Below are positions 1-7,593 of a stretch of 16,962 bases of DNA, piece after piece (position 1 is the stretch's first letter; each line of letters opens with the position of its first letter). A model generated the notes under the pieces. That model was given only the letters and a program-made list of their open reading frames with translations, was not told the origin of the DNA and searched no databases. Both the position numbers and the translations under genes were made by a program. Source of the stretch: an uncultured Acinetobacter sp. (GTDB taxonomy: Bacteria > Pseudomonadota > Gammaproteobacteria > Pseudomonadales > Moraxellaceae); the NCBI GenBank assembly GCA_900771065.1, contig CAAGMP010000113.1, forward strand, positions 1-16,962. The letters run 5' to 3'.

Positions 1-20
1 ACACGACGCTCTTCCGATCT
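1..20. other. Residual Illumina TruSeq adapter (not genomic)
   Basis: These 20 bases are identical to the 3' end of the Illumina TruSeq universal/read-1 adapter, the part ending in GCTCTTCCGATCT that directly abuts the insert in libraries. They sit exactly at the contig edge. They are an untrimmed sequencing artefact. They contain no stop in the frame of the following gene, so an automatic gene caller would extend the nitrilase fragment through them and add false residues. Confidence 0.96.
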
Positions 21-244
21 TTGATAGCCAAAGCATGATTTTAGGATCAGCGCAACAAGGTTGGCATGGCACAAAACGACAAACATGGGGACATACTGCT
101 GCGGCAGATGCATCTGGAAAAATTTTGGCACAAGTTGAAGCAGAAGGCACTCAACTCATTACCGTTGAATTTGATTTAGCGGAACAAAATCGGATTCGCC
201 AAGCTATGCCATTATTGCAACATCGTGTTTTATGTAGATATTAA
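21..244 (+). CDS. Carbon-nitrogen hydrolase (nitrilase superfamily), 3' fragment
   Basis: This is the C-terminal end of a nitrilase-superfamily amidohydrolase, a cytosolic enzyme class that hydrolyses C-N bonds of amides or nitriles. About 74 genomic codons are present (first full codon at 23), ending in TAA at 242-244. What is visible is the family's usual tail: a GHT-AAAD-GKILA segment, like the conserved 'YGHS-DP-G-VLA' strand, then a VEFDL strand and an R-RQAMPLLQHR helix, matching the 'R-LPLLEHRR' ending of the family. The catalytic Glu-Lys-Cys residues lie upstream and cannot be seen, so the substrate (omega-amide, nitrile or other) is undetermined. It is followed after 24 bases by the DUF432 gene on the same strand, which suggests co-transcription. 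An internal ATG at 35 should not be taken as the start. Confidence 0.85.
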
Positions 245-268
245 TCGGTCAAAATACAGGAGTTTTTC

Positions 269-1090
269 TTGTCTGCAGATTATGGCTTTTTTTCTTCTGA
301 TCGTTCGCCCATTAAATGGTGGGGAGAACATATTTTTGAACTTAATCAATCACAAACATGGCAATTTGGTTCATTACTTGTTCGCATTACACGCAGTATG
401 CAAGAATGGCGTTTAGAATATCATCGTCCATTAGTTCAATATGACTATGAGCAACAATGGCATCGTATAGAAGATGCAAGTTTTGCTTTTCCACAACCCA
501 TTCATGTTGAACGTTATATGTTTAAATCGACACAGGGACGTTTACAACTTATGCCGCGTTTGGCTAACCGTCCTGTGGTCATTAAACCAACTGATCCGAT
601 TTTTATTCCCGCAGGGCAACGTGGCACACTTTATATTAGTACGCCATTGTGGCTTTGTGGTTTTGTGAATGGACAAAAAGAACCTATTTTTGATTTGCCT
701 GTGATTTTACCCAAAGATACTTGGTTTGGTCCAAATCATCGCATGGGTGAAATTTGTTATGCCACTGCGGTTGATGGACGTACCGAATTAGATCAATTAT
801 CGCGTCGTGCTTTTCGTGCAGTAACCCCAATTGAATTTCAAAATACAAGTAATCAACAACTGCGTTTTGACCGTATGAGTGTTCCTGTTCCTGCACTGCC
901 TTTATTTTATAGTGAAAGCACCCAACGTTTATGGACATCACAAATTAAAGTCATGCATGATGGCTTAGGCAAACCCCCACGTATTCGCTTAGAAAATCGT
1001 ACTCCACCACTTGCAGGTGAAGTTAGCTATGTTCATCCTCCACGTAGCACAGCCAGTGCATTTTTAAATATGTTTGATTCATTTTTCTAG
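269..1090 (+). CDS. DUF432-like protein, 273 aa, TTG start
   Basis: A protein of unknown function that resembles the DUF432 family. Features seen: no signal peptide and no membrane helix; a mostly beta-rich aromatic sequence; a central segment around residues 95-130 reading 'RPVVIKPTDPIFIPAGQRG' followed by 'LYISTPLWLCGFV', which is the part I associate with DUF432; and a basic, proline-containing C-terminus. The start is TTG at 269, chosen because an AGGAG ribosome-binding site (258-262) lies 6 bases upstream and no in-frame ATG with a comparable site is near. It ends in TAG at 1088-1090, and that stop codon forms part of the Shine-Dalgarno of the next gene, the MscS channel. The tight coupling suggests that it works with the channel, perhaps as a cytosolic partner; this is inference. 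The family assignment is from memory of the family pattern, not a profile search. Confidence 0.72.
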   Translation: MSADYGFFSSDRSPIKWWGEHIFELNQSQTWQFGSLLVRITRSMQEWRLEYHRPLVQYDYEQQWHRIEDASFAFPQPIHVERYMFKSTQGRLQLMPRLANRPVVIKPTDPIFIPAGQRGTLYISTPLWLCGFVNGQKEPIFDLPVILPKDTWFGPNHRMGEICYATAVDGRTELDQLSRRAFRAVTPIEFQNTSNQQLRFDRMSVPVPALPLFYSESTQRLWTSQIKVMHDGLGKPPRIRLENRTPPLAGEVSYVHPPRSTASAFLNMFDSFF

Positions 1091-1098
1091 GAATAACC

Positions 1099-2019
1099 AT
1101 GGCAGATGCAAACATTCCACAAGAAGTCACACGCAGTATCAAAAATATGTTTGGTGTGGTCAACACTGATCGTTTTGTTGAGCTTCTGTCTGCACTTCTA
1201 TTGTGTGTCATTGGTTTTTTTATCGCTCGCTTTGTATCTAATACCTTTATTAACACTGTCGGTGCACGTTTTAATGCGCACCAAGCTTTAGTATGGCGAC
1301 GTGGTATTTTTTACTTTATTTTCCTTTTATTTGCGATTACCAGTTTAAAAGAAGCAGGTTTTCAATTAAGTGTGTTTCTTGGTGCAGCAGGTATTTTAAC
1401 TGTTGCTTTGGGTTTTGCTTCACAAACTTCAGCTTCAAACTTAATTAGTGGTTTATTTTTAATTGGCGAAGGCTCATTTGAAATTGGCGATACTATTCAA
1501 ATTACGCTTATTCGTGGGCATACAATTGAAGGTGAAGTCATTTCTATTGACTTACTTTCAGTTAAATTATTAACTCAAGATAATGTCTATGTTCGTTTAC
1601 CAAATGAACAACTCATTCGTGCGCCTGTTTTAAACTTATCTAAATTTCCTATTCGACGTATTCCGATTACCTTAGCCATTAATTTTCATGAAGATATTAT
1701 GAAAGTACGGACGGTTCTACTTAAGGTTGCACAACAACATGCTCAAGTCCTTTCTGATCCTAAACCTGCGGTCACGGTCACGGCTTTTAGAGAATCCTCA
1801 ATTGAATTATTATTTGCGATTTGGTGCAAACAAGAAAATTTTTTACGTGTTCGCGATGAAATGCAAGAAAGAATTCGAAATGGATTTGTAGAAAATCATA
1901 TTGAAATTCCCGTTCCTAAAATGGGGTTTGTCGATCCTACCCCTCGCCCAATAGTTGAAGAAGATGAGATCGACCGTTATGCAACTGAAAAAGAAAATAA
2001 GAAAAATAAAGCCCCATAA
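1099..2019 (+). CDS. MscS-family small-conductance mechanosensitive channel
   Basis: An inner-membrane channel expected to open under membrane tension and release solutes during hypo-osmotic shock. It has 306 residues, close to E. coli MscS (286). Three hydrophobic segments are visible: TM1 at about residues 26-52, TM2 at about 68-88, and the pore helix TM3 at about 91-122. TM3 carries the Gly/Ala-rich pattern 'GAAGILTVALGFASQTSASN', followed by the conserved 'LISGLFL' and 'F-IGDTI' entry to the cytoplasmic beta domain. The GFASQT-SN form resembles the MscMJ/MscS-like branch more than E. coli MscS itself. The C-terminal tail is highly charged (Glu/Lys-rich, about 285-306). The ATG at 1099 has AGGA 6 bases upstream, embedded in the DUF432 stop codon. 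The stop at 2017-2019 lies 2 bases from the convergent DUF2339 stop, with no hairpin between. Confidence 0.93.
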   Translation: MADANIPQEVTRSIKNMFGVVNTDRFVELLSALLLCVIGFFIARFVSNTFINTVGARFNAHQALVWRRGIFYFIFLLFAITSLKEAGFQLSVFLGAAGILTVALGFASQTSASNLISGLFLIGEGSFEIGDTIQITLIRGHTIEGEVISIDLLSVKLLTQDNVYVRLPNEQLIRAPVLNLSKFPIRRIPITLAINFHEDIMKVRTVLLKVAQQHAQVLSDPKPAVTVTAFRESSIELLFAIWCKQENFLRVRDEMQERIRNGFVENHIEIPVPKMGFVDPTPRPIVEEDEIDRYATEKENKKNKAP

Positions 2020-2021
2020 CT

Positions 2022-4670
2022 TTAATTTTCAGGTTTCGGTGCAATGTAAGCGATAATTAACATCACCAAACCTGCACCTAAAAATGAGAGTACACGCATC
2101 CATGTATCTTGTTGTGCTAAATCAAGTAAAACCAACTTAAATGAAACTAAAACTAAAATAATTGCGCCTAATAACCACAATAAATTAGATTGTTTTCGTC
2201 TTGAAAACTGCATCATAATGAAAGCTAAAATAACCCATAAAATGGTTAAACTTAATTGTACTGTTGCATCATGCCATAAATCGATATCATTTAATGGCGT
2301 AGCCAAATACATATTTAAAGCACGCAATAAAACATAACTAAACAACCATAATAAATTTGGAACTAAAAGCAAAATAGCAATATTTTGACTTAATCCATTT
2401 TTTAATTGAATATTCAATAAAGTGATAAATACAATTAAGACCATCAAACTCATTAAATCAAATGGATTCAAAATAGGAAGTAAATAAAAATTAAAAATTT
2501 CTTGTGCAAACAGTTGAGATGTAAATAACCATATCAATAACAAAAATAAAGTGCTTTTGGTATATAAAAAAGTATTTTTTGATGAATCAGATAAATTTTT
2601 ATAACTATAAGCAAGCAATACTAATGGTAAAAACACCATAGTTAAATATGGCATATTAGGAAATAAAGCCAAACTTGAAAAAGCCAAACTCAGTAATACA
2701 GCAAATGTAACCCATTCTTTTTCTTGATTAATATGAGCCAATGGCTTAAACCACAAACGAGCCAACAATAAACCTGTTAATAAAACTAAAATTCGCTCTG
2801 TTGGTGATACCCAAATTAATTGATTCAATTCAGTACGTTCAATTAATAAAAAAATCGAAAAAATAGCAATTGGCAATAAGCCCAATGTTTTTGGAATAGT
2901 CCATGTCCATGAAACTTTTTTAGCTATTAATATTTCATTTAAAAATGTATATAACAAAACCAAACTAAATAAATTTAAAATATAACTTTCAACACCATAA
3001 AAATATTCATTACATAGCATGATGATTTGAATTGTGGAAAATAAAATTAAATAGCAAAAAAACAATACCACTCCTTGATTTATTTTTTGCATATAATTTG
3101 GAATAAAATGTGCCAATAAAATAATCATTAAATATAAAACTGATAAAATCCAATAAACCACATTTGGAAAATTATCGAGTTCAAAAATATAATAAATATT
3201 AGATAGGCTAGAAATAATTAATAAACCTATTGCTAAAAAAAGATTGGTATTTGAATTTTTGTAAATTGCATAAAGAAAAATTAAAGCACCCTCTATACCC
3301 CAACCTAAAACTGACCATTGATTAGGTAATAAAATAGGTAAAATAAAACTTGTAAATATTAAAAACAAACTAAAATAACTCTTTGAAATGAGATCAATCT
3401 TTTTTGTTATTAATTTTGAACAAATTAAAAAAAATACAGCAAAAGAAAAACTAAAAATGGCCTGTATCAATTGCTCATTAAAATATAAAAAATACAAAAA
3501 AGCAAAACCAACTAAAGGTGCTGTAAAAACTAAAGCTAAATCCAAGATAGGCTCAAAATTAAAATCTTTAATTTTTTGTTTTGTTAATAATTGGCTATAC
3601 CTTAACCCCAACCAAACAAATAAAATAGTATTAGCCAAAATAAGAATTGTAAAACTGAATTTAGATTGCTCGCCTAAACCATGAATTAAAGTATAAATTC
3701 CACCTATCAATATAGTAATGAATAATCCAATTTGATTTAAATATTTCCATGCTTTAAATGAAGTCATTATTGCAATTGAAAAATTAATTGCTAAGTAATA
3801 ACAAAGTAAATCAAAAGAAGAAAAATCATTTTTTATTAAAGTAAAAGGTGCAATATAAGCAACCAATGTTGCCATAATAGCTAATTCAATCCGATTTTGT
3901 TTAAAACTCAATCCAATAGTTAAAATCATTAAAACAATAAATAAAGAAAAAGCCATAAGAAAATTTTCAATTACAAAATGATTATAAGAAAATGATAAAG
4001 TTAGAAATAGGCTAGCTAAACCTAACCCTTGTAAAGCTAAAGCAAAACTTTGATTTTTTTCTTTTAAAGCATAACCAAATACAACCACAGCTAAACTCGC
4101 AACTGCAACAGCAATGAGTTTTTCACTCAAACTTAAGCTTAAATGTGCTGCAATAAAGCGTAATAACAAAATAATGCCAATGACTAAAATAACAACGGCT
4201 GTTTTTAAGACTAAATTTCCTTCAAATAACCAAATTTTGATTTGCTCAAACAAAGAACTATTGAAATAAATTTTATTTTCTACTTTTATAGATTGACTTT
4301 GTTCTATTAATTTATTTTCTTCTTGATAATCTAATTTTGAATAAATCTTTTTTAATAAAAACTCGAGATGATTTAACCATCTAAATAAAAAGAAAAGCCA
4401 TGCAGATAAACTTATAATCACCAAAAAATGATATTCTAATAAACTAGAAAATAGTCCAACAGCAAGAAAAAAATAAAGCGGAAAACGTGAAGTATAATTT
4501 TCTGGATTTTCTAATCTATCGACTTTTTTTTGCATTTTATCGACTAAAAAAATAATACTTAAAGCAAAACCAGATATAAAAACAGCAGCAATAGATTCAA
4601 AACCCGTTATTCCTGTTGCCAAGGCAATTAAAAATAAAATCATTAACCAAATAAAATATTGTGTCTGCAT
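2022..4670 (-). CDS. DUF2339 multi-pass membrane protein, 882 aa
   Basis: A large integral membrane protein of the DUF2339 family; its molecular function is unknown. More than 20 hydrophobic segments cover nearly the whole length. Diagnostic features are the segment around residues 150-230, 'EGNLVLKTAVVILVIGIILL' then 'SLSEKLIAVAVASLAVV' and 'FALALQGLGLASLFLTL', which matches the family's 'N-K-G--LL-LG--FLL ... ALALQG-G-A-L-LT' core, and a C-terminal 'RVLSFLGAGLVMLIIAYIAP'. The usual long N-terminal coiled-coil/proline extension is reduced to a short charged stretch at about residues 45-60 (VDKMQKKVDRLENPENYT). Start ATG at 4668-4670 has only a weak AAGAG-type ribosome site. A likely promoter lies just upstream (4694-4724). 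The gene is markedly more AT-rich than its neighbours, largely through Phe/Ile/Leu codons. It converges on mscS and diverges from polA; no DUF3999 partner gene is present here. Confidence 0.87.
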   Translation of the reverse strand: MQTQYFIWLMILFLIALATGITGFESIAAVFISGFALSIIFLVDKMQKKVDRLENPENYTSRFPLYFFLAVGLFSSLLEYHFLVIISLSAWLFFLFRWLNHLEFLLKKIYSKLDYQEENKLIEQSQSIKVENKIYFNSSLFEQIKIWLFEGNLVLKTAVVILVIGIILLLRFIAAHLSLSLSEKLIAVAVASLAVVVFGYALKEKNQSFALALQGLGLASLFLTLSFSYNHFVIENFLMAFSLFIVLMILTIGLSFKQNRIELAIMATLVAYIAPFTLIKNDFSSFDLLCYYLAINFSIAIMTSFKAWKYLNQIGLFITILIGGIYTLIHGLGEQSKFSFTILILANTILFVWLGLRYSQLLTKQKIKDFNFEPILDLALVFTAPLVGFAFLYFLYFNEQLIQAIFSFSFAVFFLICSKLITKKIDLISKSYFSLFLIFTSFILPILLPNQWSVLGWGIEGALIFLYAIYKNSNTNLFLAIGLLIISSLSNIYYIFELDNFPNVVYWILSVLYLMIILLAHFIPNYMQKINQGVVLFFCYLILFSTIQIIMLCNEYFYGVESYILNLFSLVLLYTFLNEILIAKKVSWTWTIPKTLGLLPIAIFSIFLLIERTELNQLIWVSPTERILVLLTGLLLARLWFKPLAHINQEKEWVTFAVLLSLAFSSLALFPNMPYLTMVFLPLVLLAYSYKNLSDSSKNTFLYTKSTLFLLLIWLFTSQLFAQEIFNFYLLPILNPFDLMSLMVLIVFITLLNIQLKNGLSQNIAILLLVPNLLWLFSYVLLRALNMYLATPLNDIDLWHDATVQLSLTILWVILAFIMMQFSRRKQSNLLWLLGAIILVLVSFKLVLLDLAQQDTWMRVLSFLGAGLVMLIIAYIAPKPEN

Positions 4671-4693
4671 TATTAAATTGCTCTTTTTACCAA

Positions 4694-4724
4694 ATTATAC
4701 AAGATTTTATTTTTATCTTGCCAA
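4694..4724 (-). promoter_or_regulatory. Probable sigma70 promoter for the DUF2339 gene
   Basis: On the minus strand a perfect TATAAT (-10, plus-strand 4694-4699) is preceded by TTGGCA (-35, plus-strand 4719-4724), which matches TTGACA at five of six positions. The spacer is 19 bases, slightly long. This would give a leader of only about 15-20 bases before the ATG at 4670. No start-site data are available. Confidence 0.5.
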
Positions 4725-4753
4725 AAAAGTCATGAAGAAAGCGAGAATATGAA

Positions 4754-4780
4754 AAATCACGTACAATAATCGGGTGATTT
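4754..4780. repeat. Inverted repeat in the polA promoter region
   Basis: AAATCAC (4754-4760) and its exact complement GTGATTT (4774-4780) flank a 13-base spacer that contains TACAAT (4762-4767), a possible -10 element for polA. The repeat is 17 bases upstream of the polA ATG. It could be an operator or a 5'-leader hairpin. The sequence alone does not decide. Confidence 0.4.
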
Positions 4781-4797
4781 GAATTAGGAAATTCTAC

Positions 4798-7545
4798 ATG
4801 CAACCGTTTGTTTTGGTCGATGGCTCTTACTTTCTTTTTCGTGCCTTCCATGCCGTACCGCCACTTACCACCTCAACAGGATTACATACCAATGCCGTGC
4901 GTGGTGCAATTTCTGCGATTCAAAAACTAATGCGTCGCACGCAACCTACCCATATGGCGGTTATTTTTGATACTCCTGAACCCACTTTTCGCCACAAACT
5001 TTCACCGATTTATAAAGGTGATCGCCCAAGTATGCCCGATGAATTGGCACAACAAATTCCGTATTTACACGACTTAATTCGTGCTTTGGGCATTCCATTA
5101 TATATGCTTTCTGGTGTAGAAGCCGATGATATTATTGGAACTTTAGCCAAACGTGCCGAAGCCGATGGTCTGCAAGTGCTTATTTCAACAGGAGATAAGG
5201 ACATGGCTCAACTGGTCACCGAAAAAGTGACTTTAGAAGACAGCTTCAAAGAAAAAGCCATGACGGTAGACACCGTTTTTGAAAAATTTGGAGTTTGGCC
5301 ACATCAAATAATTGATTATTTAACCTTGATGGGTGATGCATCCGATGGAATTATGGGTGTTCCGGGTATTGGACAGAAAACGGCAGCAAAATTACTGAAC
5401 GAGTTTCACAGTTTAGATGGTGTTTTAGCTAACTTAGACAAAATTAAAGGTAAAATTTCACAAAGTTTAGCCGACAACCTAGAAAATATTAAATTAGATC
5501 ATCAACTTGCGAGCATTATTTGTAATTTAGATTTACCATTAAGTTATGATGATTTGAAATTGGGTGAGCCGAATGTAGAAAAATTACGTGATTTATATAC
5601 AGAATTAGAATTTCGTCAACAATTAAAATCACTACAACATCCAAATAACCCAAACAACACACATTATCAAGAAGCAACTCAAGCTATTCATCAAGATGTC
5701 GTTAAAACAGACCAAGCTCATTTAAGCAGTGATGAAGATCAACTTGGAAAAGCAAATTATTATACCATTTTAAATCAAGCAGATTGGGATCAACTGTTAA
5801 TCAAATTACAACAGGCTGACCATTTTGCTTTTGATACAGAAACAACCAATTTAGATTATCGTATTGCGGAATTAGTCGGTTTTTCTATGGCTTTCGATGG
5901 GCAAAGTGCTTACTACGTCCCTTTAGCACATGACTATGAAAATGCACCAAAACAGTTGAATCGTGACATAATTTTGGCACAAATTAAACCTATTTTAGAA
6001 AATAGCGAAGTTAAAAAAATTGGACATCATTTAAAATATGATGCACATATTTTGAAAAATCATGGCATTGAATTACAAGGTTGGTTTTTTGATACCATGT
6101 TGGCATCGTATACCCTTAATTCAGTTGCAACCCGTCACGGTATGGATGATGTTTCACGTTTGTATTTAAGTCATTTAACAACCAGTTTTGAACAAATTGC
6201 GGGTAAAGGCGTCAAACAAAAAACCTTTAATCAAATTGATATTGAAACAGCAGCACATTATGCCGCTGAAGATGCGCATGTGACTTATCGTTTATATGAA
6301 GTTTTACAACAAAAATTAATGCAGGCTCCTGAATTACTTCATGCCTTACATCAAGTTGAAATGCCTGTGGCGCAAGTTTTAACCGATATGGAAGAAAATG
6401 GTATTAAACTGAATTTGTCTTTTTTAGATCAATTGAGCGTAGAATTTTCAGAAACCATTCACAAGTTAGAAGAAAAAATTACAACTTTAGCAGGTGAATC
6501 GTTTAATGTTAGTTCACCAAAACAAGTCGGTGAAATTTTATTTGACAAGTTAGGGTTAAAAGGCGGTAAAAAAACTGCAACGGGGCAATATAGTACCAAT
6601 GAAAGCATTTTAGAAAAAATTGATCACCCGATTGCTGAATTAATTTTAAATTATCGTGGATTAACCAAACTTAAAAGTACCTACACCGATGGATTGAGTA
6701 AACAAGCCAATTCTATCACACAGCGTGTGCATACTTCTTATCATCAAGCATTGACTGCAACAGGGCGCTTATCTTCAACCGATCCCAATTTACAAAATAT
6801 TCCTATTCGTGAAAATATTGGACGTCAAATTCGTAAGGCATTTATTGCACCTGAAGGGCGTGTTTTATTGGCTGCCGATTATTCACAAATTGAATTACGT
6901 TTAATGGCTCATTTTTCCCAAGATGATGCTTTGTTGGATGCTTTTAATCATGGGCAGGATGTACATCGTAGAACAGCAGCCGAAGTTTTAGGTATTTCAA
7001 TTGCCGATGTAACCGCAGATCAACGTCGCCAAGCCAAAGCAGTTAATTTTGGTTTGTTATATGGCATGTCTGAATTTGGTTTAACGCGACAACTTGGTTT
7101 TTCGCGTGAAGAGTCTCGTCGTTATATTGGACAATATTTCCAGCGTTATCCAGGTGTTTTAGAATATATGGAACGTACACGTCAGTTAGCACGTGAACAA
7201 GGTTTTGTCGAAACGATTTTAGGACGTCGCTTATATACACCCGACATTCATGCAAGCAATAAAATGATCAAACAAGGTGCTGAACGTGCAGCCATTAATG
7301 CACCCTTGCAAGGTTCTGCAGCAGATATTATTAAATTAGCTATGATTGAAACACATAAAATATTGCCGAAAGATCAAGCCAAAATGTTACTACAAGTACA
7401 CGATGAATTGGTTTTTGAGGTAGATGAAGCAATTGCAGATGAACTTAGCCTTGCTTTACAAAATACGATGCAATCGGTTTTAGCTTTATCTGTTCCATTA
7501 TTAGTTGAAGTTGGACAAGGTCAAAATTGGGACGAAGCACATTAA
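4798..7545 (+). CDS. polA: DNA polymerase I
   Basis: Gap-filling and repair polymerase that removes RNA primers during lagging-strand synthesis. 915 residues (E. coli 928), with all three activities apparent. The 5'-3' exonuclease (FEN-like) domain spans about residues 1-285, with VDGSYFLFRAFHA at 7-19 and GVEADDIIG near 106. The 3'-5' proofreading domain spans about 310-510 with acidic residues D346/E348 (DTETT), D415 and D492, so it appears functional, unlike the degenerate domain of Bacillus or Taq enzymes. The polymerase domain has motif A DYSQIELR (D694), motif B with R743, K747, F751 and Y755 (RRQAKAVNFGLLYG), and motif C VHDE (D869). Start ATG has AGGA 8 bases upstream (4786-4789). Transcribed alone, away from the DUF2339 gene, it ends at a strong terminator shared with ilvE. 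Confidence 0.98.
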   Translation: MQPFVLVDGSYFLFRAFHAVPPLTTSTGLHTNAVRGAISAIQKLMRRTQPTHMAVIFDTPEPTFRHKLSPIYKGDRPSMPDELAQQIPYLHDLIRALGIPLYMLSGVEADDIIGTLAKRAEADGLQVLISTGDKDMAQLVTEKVTLEDSFKEKAMTVDTVFEKFGVWPHQIIDYLTLMGDASDGIMGVPGIGQKTAAKLLNEFHSLDGVLANLDKIKGKISQSLADNLENIKLDHQLASIICNLDLPLSYDDLKLGEPNVEKLRDLYTELEFRQQLKSLQHPNNPNNTHYQEATQAIHQDVVKTDQAHLSSDEDQLGKANYYTILNQADWDQLLIKLQQADHFAFDTETTNLDYRIAELVGFSMAFDGQSAYYVPLAHDYENAPKQLNRDIILAQIKPILENSEVKKIGHHLKYDAHILKNHGIELQGWFFDTMLASYTLNSVATRHGMDDVSRLYLSHLTTSFEQIAGKGVKQKTFNQIDIETAAHYAAEDAHVTYRLYEVLQQKLMQAPELLHALHQVEMPVAQVLTDMEENGIKLNLSFLDQLSVEFSETIHKLEEKITTLAGESFNVSSPKQVGEILFDKLGLKGGKKTATGQYSTNESILEKIDHPIAELILNYRGLTKLKSTYTDGLSKQANSITQRVHTSYHQALTATGRLSSTDPNLQNIPIRENIGRQIRKAFIAPEGRVLLAADYSQIELRLMAHFSQDDALLDAFNHGQDVHRRTAAEVLGISIADVTADQRRQAKAVNFGLLYGMSEFGLTRQLGFSREESRRYIGQYFQRYPGVLEYMERTRQLAREQGFVETILGRRLYTPDIHASNKMIKQGAERAAINAPLQGSAADIIKLAMIETHKILPKDQAKMLLQVHDELVFEVDEAIADELSLALQNTMQSVLALSVPLLVEVGQGQNWDEAH

Positions 7546-7551
7546 CCACAT

Positions 7552-7582
7552 AAAAAAAGGCACTATAAAAAGTGCCTTTTTT
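7552..7582. terminator. Bidirectional intrinsic terminator between polA and ilvE
   Basis: A 12-base-pair perfect stem, AAAAAAGGCACT (7553-7564) and AGTGCCTTTTTT (7571-7582), closes a 6-base loop. Poly-A on the left and poly-T on the right make it Rho-independent in both directions. It begins 7 bases after the polA stop and lies 11 bases from the ilvE stop, so it can serve both convergent genes. Confidence 0.93.
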
Positions 7583-7593
7583 AGCGTTGGAAC

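Noticed and set aside
684..941. 85-codon minus-strand reading frame
   Set aside because: Antisense to the DUF432 gene with no promoter, ribosome site or recognisable domain.
3388..3684. Lys-rich 98-codon plus-strand reading frame
   Set aside because: It lies antisense within the DUF2339 gene, has no ribosome site, and its lysine content is simply the complement of Phe-rich codons.
2022..4670. AT-rich DUF2339 gene as a horizontally acquired island
   Set aside because: The A-rich plus strand reflects Phe/Ile/Leu/Lys codons of a membrane protein. No integrase, tRNA, repeats or transposase flank it, and neighbours are core genes.
7546..7593. Spot 42-like small RNA downstream of polA
   Set aside because: The 48-base gap is filled by the polA/ilvE terminator; no space or promoter for a small RNA gene.
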